A stretch of DNA of 64,000 nt, taken from the NCBI GenBank assembly GCA_020633055.1, contig JACKEJ010000014.1, positions 154,170 through 218,169 of the forward strand, given 5' to 3'. The DNA is from Sandaracinaceae bacterium (lineage in GTDB: Bacteria > Myxococcota_A > Polyangia > Polyangiales > Houyiibacteriaceae). A program made the translations under genes and the position numbers. The number at the start of each line of letters is the position of its first letter. The stretch's first letter is position 1. The notes under the pieces are model-generated. The model made no database searches and was not told the DNA's origin. It was given only the letters and a program-made list of their open reading frames with translations. Below are positions 52,155 to 59,738 of this stretch, piece after piece.

Positions 52155-53584
52155 AGTCGCGTTCGGGAACGTGGAGCAAGCTGGTCTACGAGCACGACGC
52201 GCTCGACCGCTTGCGGCGCATCTCGTTTGCGGCGGCTGAAGCGGGCGAGACGTACCCGCCCGGACACCCGGCCTACGGGCTGGAGCTGCACCGCTACAGC
52301 GCGCCCGAGGCCGTGTGGGAGGCGGACTAGGATCCCCTCGGGCGCCGCAACGAGACGCGCGTCGTGGGCCGTGGGGAGCACGCCGGGCGCGTGGAGCGCT
52401 CGCGCTTCTGGTGGGACCGCGACCGCCTGGCCGCCGAGGAGGGCCCGTCGGGTGCGCTGCGGGTCTACGTGTACGAAGACCCTCACGCCCTGGTGCCCTT
52501 CATGTGGGTGGACTACGCGTCCCGCGACGACGCGCGAGACCACCCGGGCGAGGGCGAGCGCTACTACGTGTTCACGGACCACCGCGGCTGCCCCGAGCGC
52601 GTGGAGGACGACGGCGGCGAGGTGGTCTGGGAGGCCACGATCCACCCCTACGGCGAGTGCGAAGTGCACGTCGGCGCGGACTTCCACCAGCCCCTCCGCT
52701 TCCCAGGTCACTACTACGACGACGCCACCGGGCTGCACTACAACCGCTTCCGCTACTACTCCCCCGAGCTCGGTCGGTATCTCGAGAGCGACCCCGTCGG
52801 CATCGCCGGTGGGCTCAACCTCTACGGCTATTGCTGCGACAGCAACCCGCTGCGTGACGTCGACCTCCGTGGGCTGACCAAGCGCTGCCCACGCCGGCGC
52901 AGTGAGGACGGTGCCGCTGAGGAAGGTGCAGACGCCGAGCGGGCGGCGATGGAGGACGCCTTCCGCCAGATGGACCTGAGCGACCCCGACGACCGCGCAA
53001 CGGCGCGCATGAACCTCGAGGAGCACGGCATCGACCCCGAGGGGATTCTCACACCAGCCCGCAACCTCGACCCGAACTGCGTCGCTCAGCTCAACGATCC
53101 CTCCCGCAGACCCGTCGTTACCCGGCGTACGGACGGCGCTTTGGTCGCAACTATCAGCCACGGCCCGAGGGCCGGTGAGACCACCACGGTCATCCGCGGC
53201 CACGATGCGGGAACCACGCGGGACGGTGTCACGCGTGATGACAACGGATTCGTCGTCTTGAACAGCCGCTTCGACACTGTGCTGGACGACTCTCATCTGG
53301 GCTCTGGGAACGCGCAGAACCGAGGCGGTCACTTCGAGGCCGCAAACCAGAACCTCGCGAACGCCCTTCGCGCCGACCCTGGCCTCGCCGACCGAATCGG
53401 TCTATCAGAAGCTCAAGCCGCCCACTTCCTCAGAGAGCCTACACCAACTGACCTCCCATCAGACATGACGTGGCATCACCACCAGGACGCTGGCCGAATG
53501 CAACTCGTCTCGAGAGCCGAACACCGCGCGGCGTGTCCGCACAGCGGTGGCATGTCAATCTGGGGCGGAGGCTATGACAATTAG
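52155..53584 (+). CDS. Short RHS cassette with WHH nuclease tip, nonsense-mutated 5' end
   Basis: Core homology begins at about 52155 (SRSGTWSKLVYEHDALDRLRR) but an in-frame TAG at 52327-52329 replaces the Tyr codon of ADYDPLGRR. The uninterrupted frame is 52364-53584 (GTG start, 406 residues). The core end is the A lineage (GIAGGLNLYGYCCDSNPLRDVDLRGL region). The tip of about 235 residues ends DMTWHHHQDAGRMQLVSRAEHRAACPHSGGMSIWGGG, a classic WHH nuclease signature. This is an orphan tip that can only be delivered after recombination into a full-length RHS gene, e.g. the A-lineage copies at 12.5 or 47.3 kb. A SUKH immunity gene follows. Confidence 0.82.
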
Positions 53585-53604
53585 ACTAACGGAGAGACAT
53601 ACCG

Positions 53605-54078
53605 ATGGGAGAAAACGTCAACTGGATCAGATACGCTGATGTTCAACCTGCAACGAGTGACGAAGTTCAACGTGCTGAAGCCCTTCTTGGAGTAGAGTTT
53701 CCGCACTCCGTATCAGAGCTTCTGATGAAGCATCAGGGCATGAAGGTCGACCCGAGTATCGTGACTACCAGGCGAGGTCGACGCGTGTCAGTCGGCAGCT
53801 TGGTTTACGTATCCTCGCCGAACGAAAGCGATGCTCAACTCACACTTCAAGCATGGGTCGAGACGATGAGACGTGGCGGATATCCGAGGCTTGTGATCCC
53901 CATCTTCGACACGGGAACACAGTCTCACGTTGCACTAGACTACAGGGACGATCCATCCTCTCCGACGATCGCCTATGTATACCCGGATGGAGACGCAGTC
54001 GAGACCGGATACTGGCGCATCGAACAGGTTGCCGAATCATTCGATCAACTAATGGACAACCTCGACTACGATCGATAG
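53605..54078 (+). CDS. SUKH (SMI1/KNR4) immunity protein
   Basis: ATG at 53605, 20 bp after the toxin stop, with GGAGAG upstream. 157 residues. EVQRAEALLGVEFPHSVSELLMKHQGMK is the SUKH N-terminal helix pair, and LVIPIFDTGTQSHVALDYRDDPSSPTIAYVYPDGD is the conserved strand region with the D-Y-R motif. Known SUKH proteins neutralise WHH and other HNH-type tips, consistent with the neighbour. AT-richer than its surroundings. Confidence 0.87.
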   Translation: MGENVNWIRYADVQPATSDEVQRAEALLGVEFPHSVSELLMKHQGMKVDPSIVTTRRGRRVSVGSLVYVSSPNESDAQLTLQAWVETMRRGGYPRLVIPIFDTGTQSHVALDYRDDPSSPTIAYVYPDGDAVETGYWRIEQVAESFDQLMDNLDYDR

Positions 54079-54204
54079 GTTGAGGTGGCAGCAACGCGCA
54101 CATGAGGCGTCACTCTAAGGCAACGTGAACGGGTGTACCTCACAGTATGACCCCGAATCTGACCCATGAGTGGCACGCTGACCATCGCAGTTCATGCGCT
54201 ACGA

Positions 54205-54332
54205 GCGCTGCGAGCGGGCGCGCATTGAGAACTGAATAGGGCGAGCGAACTGGGCTAAAGCGCGGGACGCTGGCGGCGCGTACACGCAGGCACCTGCGAC
54301 CAGGAGTCTGACCCAGCTCGAGCGAGCGGCTG
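54205..54332. repeat. 128-bp cassette leader repeat (copy 2)
   Basis: Second copy of 40944-41071 with few changes, leading into the next RHS cassette. It contains TTGAGAACTGAATAGGG (54225). The ribosome-binding-like GAGGGAG of copy 1 is GAGCGAG here. The preceding 54079-54204 holds no gene; CCCCGAATCTGACCC near 54151 echoes the GTCTGACCC of the repeat. Confidence 0.75.
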
Positions 54333-57300
54333 GTGGGCGTCGTGGACTACGCGGAGCGCACGCTGCGCGTGGAGTGGGACCGCGAGGGGCTGCTGCGCTC
54401 TGTGGTGTGGCTGACGCCCGAGGGACAGCGGCAGCTGCTGGTGTACGAGTACGACCGCTACGGGTTCTTGCTGGGCGGCAAGGACGCTTACGGCAAGGCG
54501 TTTGCGTTCAGCTACGACGACGCCGGCTACATGACCCGTAAGGTCAACCGGCGCGGGCACGCCTTCGAGTACGCGTACGACGGCGCCGGGCGTTGCACGC
54601 GGGCGCGCGGCGAGCACGGCGAGGTGGCGCTGCTGCTGACGTACCTGCCCACGAAGCAGTGCACGCTGGTGACGCACGAAGAGAACGGCGCGCAGTGGTG
54701 GTACCGGTACGAGCCCACGGGGACGCTGCTGGAGATTGAAGACCCGTACGGCGGCATCCGGTCGTTCCAGCTCGACGAGCGCGGGCAGCCTGTGGCGGAA
54801 GTGGACGCGACCGGACAGGTGTACCCGTACGTGCGCGACGCGGCGGGTGCGGTGCTCGGCAAGCGCGACCCCACGGGGCACGTGCGCCCGCTGGACGCGG
54901 CCCCGCACGAAGTGGCTGCGGCGCTCGAGTACGAAGGCCCCGAGGTGGCGCTCGAGTGGGAGCACGGCCGGCTGGTGCCGTTGGGCTTCGACGTGCCGTG
55001 GTCGGGCTCATTGCCGCCGCAGGTGCCGGCCGCGGCGCGGGCCGCGCTGGCGGGGGCGGAGGTGGCGGGGGTCGAGCGGGAACATCGCGACGCGTTCGAC
55101 ACGCTGGTGCGCGTCGAGAAGTCGATGGGCGGCGAGGTGCTGCGGCGCACGTACCGCTACGACGGCACCGGGAACCTCGAGCGCTACACGGACTTCGACG
55201 GGGGCACGTGGGAGTACGTGTTCCGGGAGTGGACGGCGTGTGTGGAGGCGCACGACCCGCTGGGCGGGGTGACGCGCTTCGAGCGCAGCGGCTGGAACGA
55301 CCTGCTGGGCGTGGTGGACCCCGGCGGCACCGAGAGCCGCTACGAGTACGACCTGAAGCGGCGGCTGGTGACGGTGCAGCGCCACGACAAGGTGCGCGAG
55401 CGCTACACGTACGACGCGGTGGACCGGCTGAGCGCGAAGCTGCGCGGGGACGGCACACCGCTCGTGCAGTACACGCACGGGCCGGGCGCGCTGCTGCAGA
55501 AGCGCGCGACGTGCGACGGGCAAGAAGAGACGTTCGAGCACGACGCGCGGGGGTACAAGACGCTGGCCGCGAACGCAGCGGGGGAGTGCCGCTTCGAGCA
55601 CACGGCGGCGGGCCGTCGCAAGGCGGACCTGCGCGACGACGAGGGCGTGCGTGTGCGCTTCGCGGGCGAGCGCGTGCTGGGCATCCAGACGCTGGGCGTG
55701 GGGGTGCAGTACCACTACCCGAGCGGCGACACCGTGCTGGTGGTGGACCCGACCGACCGGGTGCACCGCGTGCAGCGGCTGGGCGCGGGCATCGTGCAGC
55801 GGGACCTCGCGAGCGGCGTGACGGAGGTCTCGCAGCACGACGGGCGCGGGCACTGCCTGAGCAAGACGCGCTTCCGCGGTGGGGCGGACCGCGTGGAGCG
55901 CCCGTGGACGCGCCGCTTCTGGCGCTCGGGTGAAGGGGACCTCCGAGCGCGGGAGGATTCGCTGCGCGGGACCACGCGCTACGCGTACGACGCCGCGCAC
56001 CGGCTCGCGACGGTCACGCACGCGGACGGACGGCAAGAGGCGTACACGCACGACGCGGCCGGCAACCTGCGCGCAAAGCCGGGCCTGCGCGACGCGCACG
56101 TGGGCGGGCGCGACGACGGGCTGGTGCAGCTGGACCGCGGCAACCGGCTGTACCGCGCGAACGGCGACCGGTTCGAGTACGACGAGCGGGACCACGTCCA
56201 GTCTCGGTCGGGAACGTGGGGCAAGCTGGTCTACGAGCACGACGCGCTCGACCGCTTGCGGCGCATCTCGTTCGCGGCGGCCGAAGCGGGCGAGGCCTAC
56301 CCGCCGGGACACCCTGCGTACGGGCTGGAGATACACCGCTACGGCGCGCCTGAGACGGTGTGGGAAGCGGACTACGACGCGCTCGGCCGGCGCACCGAGG
56401 TGCGCGCCTATGGACGCGACGCGGACGGCGCGCGGGTGTGCGAGCGCAGCCGGTTCTGGTGGTACGGGGACAGGCTGGCCGCGGAGGAAGGTCCGACGGG
56501 GTCACTGCGTGTGTATGTCTACATCGACGAGCGCGCGCTGGTGCCGTTCATGGCGGTGGACTACGCGTCGCGCGAAGAAGCCACCGAGCGCCCAGAGGAT
56601 GGCGAGCGCTACTACTACTTCACCGACCACCGGGGCTGCCCCGAGCGCGTGGAGGACGACGATGGCGAGGTCGTGTGGGAAGCCACCGTGCATCCGTACG
56701 GCGAGTGCGAAGTGCACGTCGGCGCGGACTTCCACCAGCCGCTGCGCTTCCCTGGGCACTACCACGACGCGACCACCGGCCTGCACTGCAACCGGTTTCG
56801 GTACTACTCGCCCGAGCTCGGGAGGTATCTCGAGAGCGACCCCATCGGCATCCAGGGCGGGCTCAACCTCTACGGCTACTGCGCCGACGGGAACCCGCTG
56901 CGGGATGTCGACTTGCGCGGGCTCAGTGGTTGCCCGGACGATTGTCCTCCCCAGGCCACTCCGGAGGGGGGCGCGGACAGCGAGGGAACGGGTGCGGACC
57001 AGACAGCGACATCCAGCGATGTTCCCCCGTCGAGGCGAAGTCTCGATGACATGGGCGAGGCCGAACTCCAAGAGCACTGCCGAGCTCGGGCCGACGAATT
57101 ACGAGCAGAAATCGAACGTCAATACGACGCTCGAACTGCGAACAATTGCACTGTTTGCGTCGCTGTCGTCGAGCCATCCAATGGTGGACGACGGCGAGTG
57201 GTCGTGACGACAAGTCGCGACGACGGACGACTTCCCCCGCGTGCACGTGGCGCCCTCCAAGACGGTGAATCGAACCCACCAACGCGCCCGGCGCTTCGCG

Positions 57301-57554
57301 AGCGCCAGGGGCAGCTAGTTGAAGTAGACCCCGACACAAACGATACCATTGGGGGATACACGCGTGGAAACGCAAACAACGACTACAGCGGAGACACTCG
57401 GCACCATGGCGAGCAGCGCGCCCTCTACGGCGGTGCTATGAGCGAGGGAGAGCGCGTCGTTGCTGCATCGCACAGCAACTTGGGCGGATGCTGCCCAGGC
57501 TGCCGTCGCGCGATGGGAAGCGATGCAGATGTCATTGATCCGGCGCGCCGCTAG
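54333..57554 (+). CDS. 5'-truncated RHS cassette with HGE/CCPGC deaminase-like tip
   Basis: GTG at 54333 begins at the same core position as the 41072 cassette, and the two cores are almost identical up to the tip. 1073 residues. The tip of about 210 residues starts SGCPDDCPPQ and has NCTVCVAVVEPSNGGRRRVVVTTSRDDG (first strands), GDTRHHGEQRAL (H1025-G-E1027), VVAASHSNLGGCCPGCRRAM (C1054, C1057) and DADVIDPARR. His-x-Glu followed by a C-x-x-C about 30 residues later is the zinc and proton-shuttle arrangement of the cytidine deaminase fold, so a nucleic-acid or nucleotide deaminase toxin is predicted. It differs clearly from the HAE/CGDC tips at 32.3 and 62.4 kb. Immunity candidate at 57575. 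Confidence 0.84.
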   Translation: MGVVDYAERTLRVEWDREGLLRSVVWLTPEGQRQLLVYEYDRYGFLLGGKDAYGKAFAFSYDDAGYMTRKVNRRGHAFEYAYDGAGRCTRARGEHGEVALLLTYLPTKQCTLVTHEENGAQWWYRYEPTGTLLEIEDPYGGIRSFQLDERGQPVAEVDATGQVYPYVRDAAGAVLGKRDPTGHVRPLDAAPHEVAAALEYEGPEVALEWEHGRLVPLGFDVPWSGSLPPQVPAAARAALAGAEVAGVEREHRDAFDTLVRVEKSMGGEVLRRTYRYDGTGNLERYTDFDGGTWEYVFREWTACVEAHDPLGGVTRFERSGWNDLLGVVDPGGTESRYEYDLKRRLVTVQRHDKVRERYTYDAVDRLSAKLRGDGTPLVQYTHGPGALLQKRATCDGQEETFEHDARGYKTLAANAAGECRFEHTAAGRRKADLRDDEGVRVRFAGERVLGIQTLGVGVQYHYPSGDTVLVVDPTDRVHRVQRLGAGIVQRDLASGVTEVSQHDGRGHCLSKTRFRGGADRVERPWTRRFWRSGEGDLRAREDSLRGTTRYAYDAAHRLATVTHADGRQEAYTHDAAGNLRAKPGLRDAHVGGRDDGLVQLDRGNRLYRANGDRFEYDERDHVQSRSGTWGKLVYEHDALDRLRRISFAAAEAGEAYPPGHPAYGLEIHRYGAPETVWEADYDALGRRTEVRAYGRDADGARVCERSRFWWYGDRLAAEEGPTGSLRVYVYIDERALVPFMAVDYASREEATERPEDGERYYYFTDHRGCPERVEDDDGEVVWEATVHPYGECEVHVGADFHQPLRFPGHYHDATTGLHCNRFRYYSPELGRYLESDPIGIQGGLNLYGYCADGNPLRDVDLRGLSGCPDDCPPQATPEGGADSEGTGADQTATSSDVPPSRRSLDDMGEAELQEHCRARADELRAEIERQYDARTANNCTVCVAVVEPSNGGRRRVVVTTSRDDGRLPPRARGALQDGESNPPTRPALRERQGQLVEVDPDTNDTIGGYTRGNANNDYSGDTRHHGEQRALYGGAMSEGERVVAASHSNLGGCCPGCRRAMGSDADVIDPARR

Positions 57555-57574
57555 TAACCAGGAGAAGAACGAAC

Positions 57575-58105
57575 ATGGATCAAGTCAACCCGACCGCCCG
57601 ATTGACGCCGCGCAATGAGTTGGCGTACTTGGTATGTGCGGTAGAGCACGTCCTCATAGCCGCGGACGCCGTCGAGAGTGTTCCCCGCGAACTTAGGTTG
57701 GGTCTGTTTCAGCAGACGATGCAGCTGGCTAGAACGTTCATCGAGCAAGACGTCTGGAATGACGACGAGGCACAACGCCTGACAAACTCTCTCAACGAAG
57801 CGTGGGAGAACATACGCGCGCAAGCTACGTCTTCACTGCTTCATCTCGTCTCGGCAATGTCCATTCTCCTGGAACGTAATGGAGGGCGCCATCCGCGGTC
57901 TCGCAACGTTCTGAATCATCTGGAGGCCTACGTAGAGTTGGTCGACCCGGACGACGAGGGCGCCGGTGAGGAGGGGGAATGGCAAGAACGGGTCCTTGCT
58001 CTATTTATTCAGGAGACGCCCGGAACAGGTGTGGTGAACGCCGAGTCAATGGTGCGTGAGAAGCTTCCATGGATGGATCGCTATGCGGACGACTATTCAC
58101 GCTAG
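57575..58105 (+). CDS. Probable immunity protein for HGE/CCPGC tip
   Basis: ATG at 57575 with AGGAGAAGA upstream, 20 bp after the toxin stop. 176 residues, all-helical and acidic toward the end (LVDPDDEGAGEEGEW). Segments ELAYLVCAVEHVLIAADAVESVP and LLHLVSAMSILLERNGGR are visible. No family recognised. The stop is followed within about 10 bp by an IS66 fragment, which may have removed a downstream partner. Confidence 0.62.
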   Translation: MDQVNPTARLTPRNELAYLVCAVEHVLIAADAVESVPRELRLGLFQQTMQLARTFIEQDVWNDDEAQRLTNSLNEAWENIRAQATSSLLHLVSAMSILLERNGGRHPRSRNVLNHLEAYVELVDPDDEGAGEEGEWQERVLALFIQETPGTGVVNAESMVREKLPWMDRYADDYSR

Positions 58106-58106
58106 A

Positions 58107-58774
58107 GCAGTGCCGACGCAGACACTTCTGGGTGCTCATCGACCCTGGACGACACGTCCTGTTCGAGTACACGAGGAACCACACCAACGACACCGTCGAC
58201 TCGCTTCTCGCGGGCTATGAGGGCCATCTCGTCGCCGACGCGCACGTGGTCTACGACCACCTCTACGACCGAGGTGATGTCGTCGAGGTGAACTGTTGGG
58301 CGCACAGCCGGCGATACTTCTTCAAGGCGATGGCGTCGGACCCGGAGCGCGCGGGCGAAGCACTGCGCATGCAGGGGCTGCTGTTCAAGATCGAGCGCAG
58401 CATCAAGGACGCCCCGCGCAAGAAGCGTGAGGCCATCCGCGCGAAACACTCCGCACCCGTCGTCGAGCGCTTCTTCTCCTGGTGTGACGCCGAGTGGGAG
58501 CGTGCGCTCGAAGACACGCCGATGTACGCCGCCCTGCGCTACGCCCGCAACCGACGCCGCGCACGTGAACGCCTCCTTCACCTCCCTGACCGCGAGCTGT
58601 CGCATGGTCGGCGTCGAGCCGTGGGAATACCTGCGCGACCTCTTCTGCCTGCTCCCCAGCTGGCCCGCGCACCACGTGCTGGACCTGGCGCCCGTGCACT
58701 GGGCGATGACCCGCCAGCGCGAAGATGTCGCCGCGCTCCTCGCGGCAGATCCGTACCGCGCCGCTACCCTCTGA
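58107..58774 (+). pseudogene. IS66 tnpC fragment, frameshifted
   Basis: FWVLIDPGRHVLFEYTRNHTNDT, LVADAHVVYDHLYDRGDVVEVNCWAHSRRYFFKA and HSAPVVERFFSWCDAEWERAL are IS66 TnpC catalytic-core segments. At about 58560 the frame shifts to one ending HVNASFTSLTASCRMVGVEPWEYLRDLFCLLPSWPAHHVLDLAP, the TnpC C-terminus. The usual IDNN...ERxLR segment is missing, so an internal deletion as well as a frameshift occurred. Both ends of the element are lost. It is a third IS66 lineage in the window. Confidence 0.8.
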
Positions 58775-58868
58775 CCGACCGGTCGGCCCCGACGGGTCAC
58801 GAGCGGTCCGTCAAGGACCCACGGCGGGACGATCACGCGAATCGTACGAAGGAAATCCCTGGTAAGAA

Positions 58869-59525
58869 ATGGCATCTCTCCAAGAAATTCAGGCATTTGC
58901 ACTTTCAACACTCGATACAATGACGAATGGGCGTATCGACGTACACATTCGCCAACGAATGTGGGCGTCTCTCGGACCCGTCACGGATGAGAAGCGTCTC
59001 AAGACGGCTGCGGACATGACGCTCGGCCACCGTGCCAGAGCGTGGCTGATGTGCGAGTGTCTCCGCAGCGCTATTCCGGAATGGGATTCGGACAAGGCGC
59101 GAGCGAACGGCGAGGTCCTTCTGGATCCTCGGGACGAGCCCGCATCAGCCATACGCTACATCGAAGAATGGATGGCGGGTCGCATGCTTCGCGAAGACTT
59201 CGTTCGACACGTGGAACGATTCCAAGACCTCAGCTTCTATCTCTTTGAACTCCATGAGAAATATCCGAATGCCGAGCTTATCGCTCACGCGAGCCGCAGC
59301 GCTCTATGGGTTGCAGCTTGGGATCAGGCGTCCGACTACGAAGATGAGTATCGCGAAGAGGACAACGAGGTGTTTCCAGCCGACTTCATGATTGCGTGGT
59401 TGAGAGCGGGAACCGCACCCTGGGATCCAGATCTTGGAGCAGCCGCACGGCGTCGAGCGTACTGGAGATGGTACATCGAAGACGCGTTTGCCCAGGCATG
59501 GTCCATCGCGTACCCGAACGGATGA
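58869..59525 (+). CDS. Orphan Imm5-like immunity protein
   Basis: ATG at 58869; 218 residues. IRQRMWASLGPVTDE, ERFQDLSFYLFELHEKYPNAEL, MIAWLRAGTAPWDP and the end RRRAYWRWYIEDAFAQAW align by eye with the proteins at 32608 and 62681. It has no toxin gene in front: an IS66 fragment and another toxin's immunity gene precede it, and a new cassette follows. It therefore looks like a retained antidote against an HAE/CGDC-type tip that is no longer encoded at this spot. Such orphan immunity genes protect against siblings still carrying the toxin. Confidence 0.72.
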   Translation: MASLQEIQAFALSTLDTMTNGRIDVHIRQRMWASLGPVTDEKRLKTAADMTLGHRARAWLMCECLRSAIPEWDSDKARANGEVLLDPRDEPASAIRYIEEWMAGRMLREDFVRHVERFQDLSFYLFELHEKYPNAELIAHASRSALWVAAWDQASDYEDEYREEDNEVFPADFMIAWLRAGTAPWDPDLGAAARRRAYWRWYIEDAFAQAWSIAYPNG

Positions 59526-59738
59526 CGTCCGGACGCAAAACGTCACGCGAAGGCTTGACGGGTTGCTTGCCAAACTGGACGTGCATTGACAACCGAGTAG
59601 ATCGGGTAGGACACCGAGACGCGCATGGTGGTGGGCGGGCAGCACGCCGGGCGTACGGACGCGCGATAGCCGGCGGCTGCGAGCCGGCGTCCGAACAGCC
59701 GGGCGCCTCTAGGCCGACCTCCGAAGCAGTGCACGCTG
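59526..59738. other. Cassette junction with TTGACAACCGA motif
   Basis: TTGACAACCGAGTAG lies at 59586. About 50 bp at 59611-59660 resemble the RHS segment at 52340-52390 (GAGACGCGC...GCAGCACGCCGGGCG), a scrap of A-lineage core. B-lineage core homology begins at about 59727. No gene. Confidence 0.55.
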
